From Saprospiraceae bacterium (lineage in GTDB: Bacteria; Bacteroidota; Bacteroidia; Chitinophagales; Saprospiraceae), in contig JADJGA010000011.1 in the NCBI GenBank assembly GCA_016708265.1, positions 682,001 through 746,000 of the forward strand: DNA of 64,000 nt, written 5' to 3'. A program made the position numbers and the translations under genes. How positions within the stretch are numbered: position 1 is the first letter of the stretch; each line of letters begins with the position of its first letter. The notes under the pieces were generated by a model. That model saw nothing but the letters and a program-made list of their open reading frames with translations, made no database searches and was not told the DNA's origin. Shown piece after piece: positions 1 to 8,662 of the stretch.

Positions 1-1
1 C

Positions 2-9
2 TATTTTTG
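2..9 (+). promoter_or_regulatory. Bacteroidota -7 promoter element
   Basis: TATTTTTG fits the Bacteroidota sigma-A -7 consensus TAnnTTTG. It lies about 27 bp before the GTG start at 36. The -33 element would fall outside the window. Confidence 0.4.
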
Positions 10-35
10 AGTTTAATTGAAAATTCTGTACGATT

Positions 36-1013
36 GTGAGATCATATCCCTTTATAGTATTATTAATTTTGTTGTCTGAAATTGCTTATTGTAATGACTT
101 TAAGAAAGTTGATGCTTATACCAGAACAGTTATAAAAACTGAAGACTTCAGGCAAATGTCAAAAAAACTGACATCTCCATTTGAGACTCAACAGGACAAA
201 GTCAGAGCAATTTTTGTATGGATAACTGATAATATAGTATATGACTTTGAAAAATATAGAGCAGATAGATCAAATGGTGGCTATACCAGAATTTATGGAA
301 GATCTCATAAGGAAATTGAAACAAAAAGACAAAAAATCAAGCAGGATAAAATTATTAAGACTTACAATAATGGTAAAGGTGTTTGTGAAGATTACAGCTA
401 TTTGTTTGAAGCGATGTGTCAGGCTATAGGTATTGAATCAAGGACCATTACAGGATATGCAAGATTTAATCCTGCAGATATTGGGAAGCAAACCAATACT
501 GTTAATCATGCATGGAATTCGGTTAAAATAGATGGATTATGGTATTTGCTTGATGCAACTTGGGCAGCAGGTACTACTGATTTCAGGACTGGGGCGTTTT
601 CGAAAAAATTTCAGGAAGGATTTTTTCTAACAGATCCGGATGTTTTTATATTGAATCATTTTCCTGAAGAGTCTAAATGGCAATTACTATCTCATGCAAT
701 ATCATTTGATAACTTTTCAAAGTTTCCTTTTATTCATGATGGATTCTATGACTACAAAGTTGTCGGCTATAATCCTCAGATAGCATATCTGAATTCAAAA
801 CAGAAGTTTACTGAAATACAACTGGATTTTCAGGATTACATACCCCATATTGCAGTTTTTGATGATAATATTTTGATTAAGGTTGATAGTTTAATGAAGG
901 ATAGTATTATTAAACTTAATATTCCAACTTTTGGCAAAGAGAATAGTCATATTATAGTTGGAGTTAAAAACGGAAATTATTTCGATCCGATTTTGGAATA
1001 TAAAATAAGGTAA
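36..1013 (+). CDS. Secreted transglutaminase-like domain protein
   Basis: A 325-residue protein with an N-terminal hydrophobic signal sequence (about residues 1-20), so probably exported to the periplasm or cell surface. A transglutaminase-core fold is indicated by the ordered triad Cys117 (GVCEDY), His158 (NHAWN) and Asp173 (LLDATW). Bacterial members of this superfamily are often peptidase-like rather than true cross-linkers, so the substrate is unknown. The start is GTG at 36: an in-frame stop lies at 18-20 and no in-frame ATG precedes the signal peptide. The residues after about 200 form a beta-rich domain I do not recognise. The gene converges on the minus-strand gene at 1017 with only 3 bp between. 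Family call is firm; function is open. Confidence 0.85.
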   Translation: MRSYPFIVLLILLSEIAYCNDFKKVDAYTRTVIKTEDFRQMSKKLTSPFETQQDKVRAIFVWITDNIVYDFEKYRADRSNGGYTRIYGRSHKEIETKRQKIKQDKIIKTYNNGKGVCEDYSYLFEAMCQAIGIESRTITGYARFNPADIGKQTNTVNHAWNSVKIDGLWYLLDATWAAGTTDFRTGAFSKKFQEGFFLTDPDVFILNHFPEESKWQLLSHAISFDNFSKFPFIHDGFYDYKVVGYNPQIAYLNSKQKFTEIQLDFQDYIPHIAVFDDNILIKVDSLMKDSIIKLNIPTFGKENSHIIVGVKNGNYFDPILEYKIR

Positions 1014-1016
1014 TGA

Positions 1017-1397
1017 TCAACCTCCAAGAAGTTTTCTTAATTCTGCAACCTGACTTGCCCAGAGTTCACTAATGTCACTGACTTCATCTGAATCGCAGAA
1101 TTCCTTTATATTTAAAATTGTTTCGTTAGTGATAGGAGATTTATATACTTTAAATTCCAGATATTCTTTTTGTTCTTCAGCTTCTTCCCAATGAAATGAA
1201 ATCCTATAATCATCATCATAATCTATAACCTTGGCTTTTTCATTCGAGCCATTCCAGTAAAATTCGAAGATTTCATCTTTTACTATTACTTCATCGCAAA
1301 ACCATCGTGTGAGTCCTTCGGGAGAACTGACATATTCAAATACCATCGGAACTGATGCTTTGAAGAAAAATTCAAGGTCAACTAATACTCTTTTCAT
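1017..1397 (-). CDS. START-like (AHSA1/SRPBCC-type) domain protein
   Basis: A 126-residue cytosolic protein without signal peptide. The opening pattern (FFFKASVPMVFEYVSSPEGL, then TRWFCDEV) is typical of the small START-like proteins conserved across Bacteroidota, which belong to the Aha1/SRPBCC helix-grip superfamily and probably bind a hydrophobic ligand. It fills the family's usual length, so it is complete. The role is unknown. It appears to be a single-gene unit: 103 bp separate it from the gene at 1501, which lies downstream on the same strand. Confidence 0.8.
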   Translation of the reverse strand: MKRVLVDLEFFFKASVPMVFEYVSSPEGLTRWFCDEVIVKDEIFEFYWNGSNEKAKVIDYDDDYRISFHWEEAEEQKEYLEFKVYKSPITNETILNIKEFCDSDEVSDISELWASQVAELRKLLGG

Positions 1398-1500
1398 TAT
1401 AATGTATTCTCAATCCGCAAATAAAACAAAATTTTAAACATTTCCAAGTTTCAGGACTCTTTTTTTTAATCATTTTTAAAATTGAACTATATCTGATTTT

Positions 1501-3057
1501 TTATTGGATGATCATCTTTTTTGTCTTTATTTTATTTTCAACTTTTAAAGTGTAATAATAGATTCCGGATTTTAGATTTAATTCATCTACATCAATGACT
1601 ATTATATGTTTTCCTGAGTTATAAAACTTATTGTTTATGTAACCTGAGATTTTGAATCCAAGGGAGTTATATATATCCAGAGTTACAACTGCAGGCTGAT
1701 AAAGTTTAAAACTTACTGCAGTTTTACCTTTGTAAGGATTTGGATCATTGTCATACAATTCGAAAAAATGATCTTCAAATTGAAGATCTGAGATACTGGT
1801 GGTGATCTTTTTTCCATTTATCAAAGCTGTCCAAATAGACATATTGTAATTTTCCATTCGTGCCCATATTGGCCTGACAATATTGTTGTGGACTGATATA
1901 TTGGTATAGTCTCCGAAAAAAGCATTTTTACTAGGGTAAAATGGAGATTCGCTTATTTTGAAATTCTCAAATGTCTCTCCCCCATCCCTTGAGATAGCCA
2001 TAAAAACATCAGTTTTATTGTCTGTATGGTTTCTCCTGTCATAAAAAACAAAATACAGATATCCGGTAGCCTGATCAATTGCCATCCATGTAAAAAACTG
2101 CTGCTTCCCCGGAAGATCATTATTTACCCTGACCGGGTCAGACCAGGTATTGCCGTTATCAGTTGATTTTACAATCCACACATCTGTATCATTTTCTCCA
2201 TTGCGCTGATCAGTCCAGTTGATATAAATTGTTCCTCTGTATTGTCCCTGACTAAGGTCACATACGGTAACCGGCAAGCCATTGCATCTGTATATGCCCG
2301 GTATTTCATAATTCCATCCGCCAGGGAAATCTGAAACAATAATATCTTTATTAAGCCATGTTTCACCTTCATCCAGTGATCTGTCAAAAACCAGACCGAG
2401 CGGCCCTGCCCAGGAAACATATATTTCACCATTTGGCCCAACAGCCGGCACTGCCCCTTCAGTTGTATTGTCGTCATCGATGCAATCTCCACCATTTTGG
2501 TCAATGCGTTTTGCAGGCGACCATGTTTTCCCTGCGTCTAAAGATCGTGAAAACAATATATGGCTGCTATCTTTTGGATTGTTACTGCCGTATTTGTCAA
2601 AATGAGTCCAGGTGCAATAGATTATGTTGTTTCGTGGATCTGTAACAGCCCAATGTTTATCCTGATTATTTCCTGCCAAATGACCCATATATGTATCCTG
2701 AGGCCAGGTTTTTCCACCATCAAAACTTTTCTGAGCAACTATTCTATCAATCCAGGCGTCGGCATTTGAAAGATGAAAGAAATAGAAATGTCCGTTGGTA
2801 TCCGTCATGATAACTGGGTCACCCCAGACTCCAAAATCTGATTTTAGTTTACCTTTTGTCCATGTTTTTCCTGTATCGCTTGAAAAGTAGAAATTGTCGA
2901 TATTGCTTCCTGCTACTATCTGTGAAGGATTTTTTTGATTAATAGCAATTGAAGGTTCATTCGGAGAGCCCTGATTGTCAATAAGTACATTTTTGAACTG
3001 ACCACTCAGATATGTGGTCTGGATAATTAAAAAGACAGAAAAAAATATAGTTTTCAT
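1501..3057 (-). CDS. Secreted Asp-box (sialidase-fold) protein with T9SS C-terminal sorting domain
   Basis: A 518-residue exported protein. After a signal peptide (about 1-19) come at least six Asp-box motifs of the form S-x-D-x-G-x-T-W (for example SSDTGKTW, SFDGGKTW, SLDAGKTW, SLDEGETW, STDNGNTW, SRDGGETF), which mark blades of a six-bladed sialidase/BNR propeller. The last ~85 residues (NDPNPYKGKTAVSFKL through SGIYYYTLKVENK and a basic end) form a type A T9SS C-terminal domain, so it should cross the outer membrane by the type IX route. Asp-boxes do not prove sialidase activity; the family also covers other glycan-binding or structural propellers. I did not identify the sialidase Arg triad. 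Confidence 0.85.
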   Translation of the reverse strand: MKTIFFSVFLIIQTTYLSGQFKNVLIDNQGSPNEPSIAINQKNPSQIVAGSNIDNFYFSSDTGKTWTKGKLKSDFGVWGDPVIMTDTNGHFYFFHLSNADAWIDRIVAQKSFDGGKTWPQDTYMGHLAGNNQDKHWAVTDPRNNIIYCTWTHFDKYGSNNPKDSSHILFSRSLDAGKTWSPAKRIDQNGGDCIDDDNTTEGAVPAVGPNGEIYVSWAGPLGLVFDRSLDEGETWLNKDIIVSDFPGGWNYEIPGIYRCNGLPVTVCDLSQGQYRGTIYINWTDQRNGENDTDVWIVKSTDNGNTWSDPVRVNNDLPGKQQFFTWMAIDQATGYLYFVFYDRRNHTDNKTDVFMAISRDGGETFENFKISESPFYPSKNAFFGDYTNISVHNNIVRPIWARMENYNMSIWTALINGKKITTSISDLQFEDHFFELYDNDPNPYKGKTAVSFKLYQPAVVTLDIYNSLGFKISGYINNKFYNSGKHIIVIDVDELNLKSGIYYYTLKVENKIKTKKMIIQ

Positions 3058-3092
3058 ATGCTAACTTTTTAATTGTAATAGATAAGTCAATA

Positions 3093-4040
3093 TCAGTAAA
3101 TAAATTTCCCTTTTTGCTTTAAATGTTTATCCATCAACTCCAGTTCATGAGCTCCCGATATGACAATATCAGTGTCAAGTGTGAAATCGATATTCAAATT
3201 TCGGTTTTCATAATCTACATGATTAAGAATTACTTTCATAGCTTCTTTTCTTGCCAGATGTTTATCATTTGACCGTATAATAGACCAGGGGGCATGCCTC
3301 GAATGTGAAGCTTCAAGCATTTTATATTTCATGATGGTGAATTCGTCCCATTTGTCTTGTGCCTGCAGATCGACTTCACTAAGTTTCCATTGTCTCATTG
3401 GATCTGTTTTCCTACGGTCGAAACGAAATTCCTGCTCATTTTTTGTAACGCTAAAATATAATTTGATCAATATTGTTCCTTGCCTTACCAGTTCTTTTTC
3501 AAAACCTTTCACTCCGCTTATGAAATCATCATATTCTTTTTCGGTGCAGAAATTGAATACAGGTTCTACCATTGCTCTGTTGTACCAGCTTCTGTCGAAC
3601 ATAACAACTTCTCCTCCATGTGGAAAATGCTGCACATACCTCTGAAAATACCACTGAGTTTTTTGTTCTTCTGTTGGTTTACCAAGGGCAACTACCCTGT
3701 AGTGCTTTTCATTCATATACCTTGTAACCCTTCTTATGGTTCCACCTTTTCCTGAAGCATCTCTGCCCTCAAACAAAATAATCATTTTACCGTTGGTCTT
3801 TTCAAGATAATCCTGCATTTTTATAAGTTCTGCCTGATAAACCTTTAGTTCATCCTCCTCCATCATAACTCTGACCGCTTTTTGTAAATATTTTAACGGA
3901 ACGTCCCGAAAATCTTTTAATTCCTGGTATTTTTGAATTATTTCATCAGTTTTTAAGTGCTCTCCATTTATAAACAGGAAATCAGGATTGCCTGTATTTA
4001 TATTTTCAATTGGTGTGGCTGATGTTTTGTTTTCTTCCAT
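3093..4040 (-). CDS. ppk2: Polyphosphate kinase 2 family protein
   Basis: A 315-residue cytosolic PPK2, which moves phosphate between polyphosphate and nucleoside mono- or diphosphates. Walker A is GRDASGKG at residues 92-99, followed by the PPK2-specific stretches RVVALGKPTEEQKTQWYFQR and VVMFDRSWYNRAMVEPV, the latter carrying the Walker B/DRSWYNR lid motif. Length matches single-domain PPK2. Whether it favours polyphosphate-driven GDP/ADP phosphorylation or AMP phosphorylation cannot be read by eye. It has its own short 5' gap and is probably monocistronic. Confidence 0.92.
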   Translation of the reverse strand: MEENKTSATPIENINTGNPDFLFINGEHLKTDEIIQKYQELKDFRDVPLKYLQKAVRVMMEEDELKVYQAELIKMQDYLEKTNGKMIILFEGRDASGKGGTIRRVTRYMNEKHYRVVALGKPTEEQKTQWYFQRYVQHFPHGGEVVMFDRSWYNRAMVEPVFNFCTEKEYDDFISGVKGFEKELVRQGTILIKLYFSVTKNEQEFRFDRRKTDPMRQWKLSEVDLQAQDKWDEFTIMKYKMLEASHSRHAPWSIIRSNDKHLARKEAMKVILNHVDYENRNLNIDFTLDTDIVISGAHELELMDKHLKQKGKFIY

Positions 4041-4095
4041 TTTTATAATTGATTAATCATTATTAATTCTTTTTATGAATTAGTCATTTTTAATT

Positions 4096-5454
4096 CTAAA
4101 AAATTTTACCGTACCATTTCTTTGAATATAAGTATCTTAGGCTGAAGAATACTATAAATATCCAGTACACTATCTCTGCTGACCATGCTAAAATTAGACT
4201 GCCTTTGCCATATTCAAGAACTATGAACACATACAGTATATATATTAAGAATACTGCCGCCTGAATTTTCATCCCATATGCTGATGCACCTGTTCCTGAA
4301 AGCCCGTTGAAATATATCATACCTGTTGATGCAAGTATTAAATTGACCAAAAGCAGATATAGTATATTTTTAGATTCAAGGATCAATGACATATCATCAC
4401 CTCCAAATAAAGGATAAAGCATAGTGGTTGGGAAAAAAACAATCGGGATTGATAATACCATTGAAATTATCAGGTTTATATTAGCAGTTCTATGTATTAT
4501 AGGCATCACACCCATCCTTTTTCTCATTCCTATAAGCTGGCTTACCAATGTATTGATAGCAGAGGAAAATCCCCATGAAGGAATTGTCAGAATAAGTGAA
4601 ACATTTCTAATGAGATTAGATATTGCAAGGGCCCTTTCCCCAAGATATATTTCTATAAGTGAAAAGAATAAAAACCAACTGCCGATACTGATCACTGACT
4701 GTCCTACAATAGGAGACGAAAGTTTTAATATTGATAAGAAAAGAGATTTTTCGGGCCTGTAGATCTTTTCCAGTCCCCATTTTTTCAGACCGCCACTAGC
4801 AATGATATAAATAACATAAACTATAAGTCCGATAGCTTCTGCTATATTGTTTGCAAGAGCAGCCCCCCTGATACCTAATTCCGGAAAACCAAACTTTCCG
4901 AATATCAGAATATAATTCAATATAAGATTTGAAATAACCAATATTAATGAATCAATAATGATAAATCGTGTCTTGGCAATCCCTGTATAAAGGGCAATTA
5001 TCGAGATTCCTGTATAACTGAAAAATACACCGTAAGCTCTTATTTGTATGTACATTAGGCTATGCTCGTATATTCTTTCTGATTTTATAAAAAACTTCAG
5101 AAACCATTCAGTGCCAAACCTCATAAACAGGAACATTAACACTGCAAGTGCCAATTCGAAGAATAATAATGTATAAAAACTTTTACTTATACTTTTTATA
5201 TCACCTTCACCCATTCTTCTGGCAATTATGATTTGGCCACCTTTCGAAAAACCATAACCTGTAGAAGCGATTATAAGGTAAAATACACTCATAAGGCCAA
5301 TACTCGCAAAATCCAGTTCACTGTAATGGTACAGGAAAATACTATCACTCAAACCAATGATCTGCTGTGCAGCACTGCCGAGGATTATAGGCAAGGCTAT
5401 GAATAAAATACTCTTATTTGAAGTGTTTAAAGGCATATCAGTAAGAAAACACAA
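4096..5454 (-). CDS. MATE family efflux transporter
   Basis: A 452-residue inner-membrane protein with about 12 hydrophobic segments. The N-terminal ALPIILGSAAQQIIGLSDSI is the typical MATE TM1 region, with a second similar repeat in the C-terminal half (SILKLSSPIVGQSVISIGS). MATE proteins export drugs or metabolites in exchange for Na+ or H+; the substrate here is unknown. Start at 5454 is the longest; the Met seven codons in (5436, MPLNTSNKS) is an equally good start. It is divergent from the sulfur operon and shares the 420-bp intergenic region with it. Confidence 0.88.
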   Translation of the reverse strand: MCFLTDMPLNTSNKSILFIALPIILGSAAQQIIGLSDSIFLYHYSELDFASIGLMSVFYLIIASTGYGFSKGGQIIIARRMGEGDIKSISKSFYTLLFFELALAVLMFLFMRFGTEWFLKFFIKSERIYEHSLMYIQIRAYGVFFSYTGISIIALYTGIAKTRFIIIDSLILVISNLILNYILIFGKFGFPELGIRGAALANNIAEAIGLIVYVIYIIASGGLKKWGLEKIYRPEKSLFLSILKLSSPIVGQSVISIGSWFLFFSLIEIYLGERALAISNLIRNVSLILTIPSWGFSSAINTLVSQLIGMRKRMGVMPIIHRTANINLIISMVLSIPIVFFPTTMLYPLFGGDDMSLILESKNILYLLLVNLILASTGMIYFNGLSGTGASAYGMKIQAAVFLIYILYVFIVLEYGKGSLILAWSAEIVYWIFIVFFSLRYLYSKKWYGKIF

Positions 5455-5714
5455 AATAAAATAAAAGGCAATTTAGCAATAAATTCTGTTATTGGAAAAA
5501 AACTTAAAAATAAATATCCAATTTTAACAAAATAGAATTCTTTTTTAACATAAAACCCTTCTTGTGTTTTTGTATGATTAAAACTATAATATAAAACCTA
5601 AACTGCTTAACCCCATTTTAAATTTTTTTTATTTCGGTTTATTTAATTAGAATAACAAGGATTTCAAGGGTACCCAATTTTGAAAGCTTCTAAAATACAG
5701 GGCTATTTGAAAAA

Positions 5715-5729
5715 TGTCGTCATGCGACA
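5715..5729. promoter_or_regulatory. Inverted repeat TGTCG-N5-CGACA, possible operator
   Basis: A perfect 5-bp inverted repeat with a 5-bp spacer, just upstream of the -7 element at 5742 where the -33 region is expected. The arms recall Crp/Fnr-superfamily half-sites, but the odd spacing differs from the classical 16-bp CRP site. Unassigned operator candidate. Confidence 0.35.
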
Positions 5730-5741
5730 ATTTTGTTTTCT

Positions 5742-5749
5742 TAACTTTG
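5742..5749 (+). promoter_or_regulatory. Bacteroidota -7 promoter element for the sulfur operon
   Basis: TAACTTTG is a full match to TAnnTTTG. It would give a start of transcription near 5756 and a leader of about 120 nt before the ATG at 5875. Confidence 0.5.
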
Positions 5750-5770
5750 TGTTCAATATCATTTTTTATA

Positions 5771-5784
5771 TTGATATTAATCAA
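5771..5784. promoter_or_regulatory. Perfect FNR-type box TTGAT-N4-ATCAA
   Basis: TTGATATTAATCAA matches the 14-bp FNR/Crp-Fnr consensus at every defined position. It is about 90 bp ahead of the molybdoenzyme start codon, which is the expected setting for an anaerobically controlled respiratory reductase. A further half-site (TTGAT at 5792-5796) follows. Relative to the -7 at 5742 it lies downstream of the start (a repressing position); relative to the weak -7 at 5818 it lies upstream (an activating position). Confidence 0.6.
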
Positions 5785-5790
5785 GTTTTT

Positions 5791-5825
5791 TTTGATCATA
5801 AGCAGTAAAAATAAGCTTACCTTTA
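5791..5825 (+). promoter_or_regulatory. Weak second promoter candidate downstream of FNR box
   Basis: TTTG at 5791-5794 and TACCTTTA at 5818-5825 resemble a -33/-7 pair with the last base of the -7 consensus missing. The weak -7 and the FNR-type box centred about 50 bp upstream of the implied start fit an activator-dependent promoter. Inference only. Confidence 0.3.
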
Positions 5826-5874
5826 CAGATTAAAATTTCGGGAAATGCCGGATAAAAAATAAATACTTATATAT

Positions 5875-8118
5875 ATGAAAACCACAAGAAGACAATTTAT
5901 CAAGGTAACTTCAATCGGTTTGGGTGGTGTAACATTAGCTGGAGGATCGCTGTCTTTTTTGAATGTTTTTAAATCCGAAAAAGATAATAGGGGTCTTGAT
6001 ATGAGTGAAATGACCCGTTATCCAACTTATTGTGATATTTGTTTCTGGAAATGTGCAGCGTGGACATATGTTAACAAGGAAGGTGAAATTAAAAAGATTG
6101 AAGGCAACGAAGAAGATACACATTGCAGGGGAAGATTGTGTCCAAGAGGAACCGGTGGTTTAGGGTCATATTATGATGAAGACAGGTTGAAAACTCCTTT
6201 GATCAGGGTTCAGGACGGAGACAAACAAACTTTCAGAGAAGCAAGCTGGGAAGAAGCGCTTGGTCTTGTTTCACAAAAAATGAAAGAAGTTAAAGATAAA
6301 TATGGCCCTGAAAGCTTTGCATTGATCAAGCATGGAGCACCGGGTACTCATTTTGAACACCTCTTTTTGTCATATGGATCCGATACGATAGCAGAACCTG
6401 CTTATGCTCAATGCCGGGGGCCAAGAGATGATGGATTTAAACTAACTTTCGGAACTGCAGTTGGCTCTCCGGAACCTACAGATATTCGTGATGCAGGATG
6501 CCTGGTACTTATCGGTAGCCATATCGGAGAAAATATGCACAACTCTCAGGTTCAGGAAGTTTCTGATGCAATAGATAAAGGAATAACAATCATCACAGTA
6601 GATCCGAGACTTTCTACCATAGCAAATAAATCAAAATACTGGTTGCCAATAAGACCTTCAACTGATATAGCCTTACTACTAGCCTGGATGCATGTCTTGA
6701 TTTATGAAGATCTTTATGATAAAGAGTACGTAAGTAAATATACTGTTGGTTTTGATAAACTAAAAGATCATGTTAGAAACTTTACACCAGAATGGGCATA
6801 TACAATTACCGATATTAAACCAAAAGCAATCCGGGATACTGCCATTGAAATGGCTAACGCTGCTCCGGCAACAATAGTTCATCCGGGAAGGCATGTGACA
6901 TGGTATGGTGACGACACTCAAAGATCACGTGCAATAGCTATTCTTAATGCATTGCTGGGGTCATGGGGCAGAAGAGGAGGATTTTATTTTAAAGACAAGG
7001 CAAACATACCCGATTTTCCTCATCCTGAATATCCTGAACCAAAGTGGACATGGAAAGAATTAAGTAAGGGTAAATATCCCCTAGTTTCTTCAGGAATAAC
7101 TAATGATGTAATAAAGGCCTCAATACCTGAAGAAAAAACTGAACATCAGATCAAAGGCTGGATGATAGCAGGTACCAATTTGACACAATCAGTTCCTGAT
7201 AAAGAAAATATACTGAAAGCTATTGATACCCTTGAATTCCTTGTTGTGGTTGATACTATGCCAATGGAAATTACAGGTTATGCAGATGTTATTTTACCGG
7301 AATGCACTTATCTTGAGAGATACGATGATATGCGAGCAGCTACGTGGAGAACCCCTTCAGTAGCATTAAGAATGCCGGCAGTTGAACCAAAGCATGAAAC
7401 AAAACCGGCATGGTGGATAGCAAAACAAATAGGAGAAAGACTGGGTCTTCATGAGTACTACAAGTACAATGATTATACTGAAGTTCTGGACTGGCAGCTT
7501 AAACAAATTGGGTCATCACTGGAAGAAATGAAAAAAATTGGAGTTAAGAATTTTGAAAGGAACAATGACAAATTATATCTTAAAGAAAATGAAGATTATG
7601 CTTTTGCAACTCCTTCCGGAAAAATTGAATTGTATTCTCAAGAACTGGCAGGTTTAGGATTTGATCCTATGCCGGTATTTACACAGCATGAATTGCCTCC
7701 CGACAATTATTTCAGGCTCATTTATGGCAGAGCTCCAATGCATACTTTCAGTAAAACTATAAATAATCCTTATCTGAGCGATCTCAGAGACGAAAATCAC
7801 TTATGGATCAATCCTAGAGTAGCTAAGATATGGGATTTAAAACAAGGTCAGGAAGTATGGTTGAAAAATCAGGACAATGTCGTATCCGGCTTTCCGATCA
7901 AGGTAAGGCTGACGGAGAGGATAAGATGGGATTCAGTATATATGGAACATGGATATGGACATAATAACAAAAAGCTCAGCAGAGCATACGGAAAAGGTGC
8001 AAGTGATTCAGAAATGATGACAAAACTTATGATTGACCCATTGATGGGGGGAACAGGATTAAGAGGCAATTTTGTCACAATAATAACAACAAATCCACAT
8101 AAAAATATAGAATCATGA
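5875..8118 (+). CDS. Molybdopterin oxidoreductase, polysulfide/thiosulfate reductase catalytic subunit type (PsrA/PhsA-like)
   Basis: A 747-residue Mo-bisMGD enzyme exported by the TAT system (TTRRQFIK at residues 3-10, then a hydrophobic stretch). The N-terminal [4Fe-4S] site is Cys53-x2-Cys56-x3-Cys60-x28-Cys89 and the probable molybdenum ligand is Cys180 (AYAQCRGP). Length and motifs fit the Psr/Phs/Ttr branch rather than formate dehydrogenase or nitrate reductase. It should act on the periplasmic face, reducing polysulfide, thiosulfate or a similar sulfur compound (or running in reverse). It overlaps the ferredoxin subunit by 4 bp (ATGA) and heads a seven-gene operon that also carries the electron-transfer subunits, a sulfur transporter and two rhodanese-like proteins. 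The substrate is inferred from these neighbours. Confidence 0.88.
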   Translation: MKTTRRQFIKVTSIGLGGVTLAGGSLSFLNVFKSEKDNRGLDMSEMTRYPTYCDICFWKCAAWTYVNKEGEIKKIEGNEEDTHCRGRLCPRGTGGLGSYYDEDRLKTPLIRVQDGDKQTFREASWEEALGLVSQKMKEVKDKYGPESFALIKHGAPGTHFEHLFLSYGSDTIAEPAYAQCRGPRDDGFKLTFGTAVGSPEPTDIRDAGCLVLIGSHIGENMHNSQVQEVSDAIDKGITIITVDPRLSTIANKSKYWLPIRPSTDIALLLAWMHVLIYEDLYDKEYVSKYTVGFDKLKDHVRNFTPEWAYTITDIKPKAIRDTAIEMANAAPATIVHPGRHVTWYGDDTQRSRAIAILNALLGSWGRRGGFYFKDKANIPDFPHPEYPEPKWTWKELSKGKYPLVSSGITNDVIKASIPEEKTEHQIKGWMIAGTNLTQSVPDKENILKAIDTLEFLVVVDTMPMEITGYADVILPECTYLERYDDMRAATWRTPSVALRMPAVEPKHETKPAWWIAKQIGERLGLHEYYKYNDYTEVLDWQLKQIGSSLEEMKKIGVKNFERNNDKLYLKENEDYAFATPSGKIELYSQELAGLGFDPMPVFTQHELPPDNYFRLIYGRAPMHTFSKTINNPYLSDLRDENHLWINPRVAKIWDLKQGQEVWLKNQDNVVSGFPIKVRLTERIRWDSVYMEHGYGHNNKKLSRAYGKGASDSEMMTKLMIDPLMGGTGLRGNFVTIITTNPHKNIES

Positions 8119-8651
8119 GATATGTAATGGTAATTGATACGGCAAAATGCGTAGGGTGCAGCGACTGCGTTGTAGCTTGTCAAACCGAGAATGAAGTTCC
8201 TTTCGGATATTGCAGGGACTGGATAACTGAAACTGTAAATGGAACATATCCATTAGTAGAAATGGAATTGAGATCCGAAAGATGCAATCATTGCGAAAAT
8301 CCCCCATGTGTCAGAACTTGTCCTACAGGAGCCAGTCATGTAGCTAAAGGAGGTATAGTATTAGTGACCGGAGATATGTGTATAGGTTGCGGAGCATGTA
8401 TTGAATCATGTCCATATGACGCCAGATATCAGCATCCTAAGGAAGGCTATGTTGATAAATGTACATTTTGTATACATAGAGTTGAAAAAGGACTTGACCC
8501 TGCATGTGTTGCTGTTTGTCCAACGAATTGTATGTATTTTGGTGATATTGATGACCCTAACAGTAAAGTTGCAAGGCTGCTGGTTGAAAGAAATCACAAA
8601 GTGCTTGCTCCTGAAGCAGGAACAAAACCAAGAGTTTATTATTTGATATAA
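8115..8651 (+). CDS. Four-cluster ferredoxin-type electron-transfer subunit (PsrB/PhsB-like)
   Basis: A 178-residue protein with four Cys-rich motifs: CVGCSDCVVAC, CNHCENPPCVRTC, CIGCGACIESC and CTFCIHRVEKGLDPACVAVC, giving four [4Fe-4S] clusters as in PsrB, NrfC and DmsB. It should relay electrons between the NrfD-type quinone-reactive subunit and the molybdoenzyme. No signal peptide is present; such subunits travel through TAT bound to the catalytic partner. The ATGA overlap with the upstream gene suggests translational coupling and fixed stoichiometry. Length is usual for the family. Confidence 0.92.
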   Translation: MRYVMVIDTAKCVGCSDCVVACQTENEVPFGYCRDWITETVNGTYPLVEMELRSERCNHCENPPCVRTCPTGASHVAKGGIVLVTGDMCIGCGACIESCPYDARYQHPKEGYVDKCTFCIHRVEKGLDPACVAVCPTNCMYFGDIDDPNSKVARLLVERNHKVLAPEAGTKPRVYYLI

Positions 8652-8662
8652 AAGCTTAATTA

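Larger units (their letters stand above)
5455..5874. other. 420-bp divergent intergenic region between MATE gene and sulfur operon
   Basis: No gene seen. The half next to the MATE gene is very AT-rich and without clear signals. The half facing the sulfur operon carries an inverted repeat (5715-5729), a consensus -7 element (5742-5749), a perfect FNR-type box (5771-5784) and a weaker second -7 candidate (5818-5825), each listed separately. Confidence 0.6.

Noticed and set aside
2358..2769. Plus-strand ORFs opposite the Asp-box protein
   Set aside because: They are antisense frames of a well-supported gene and contain no independent start signals.
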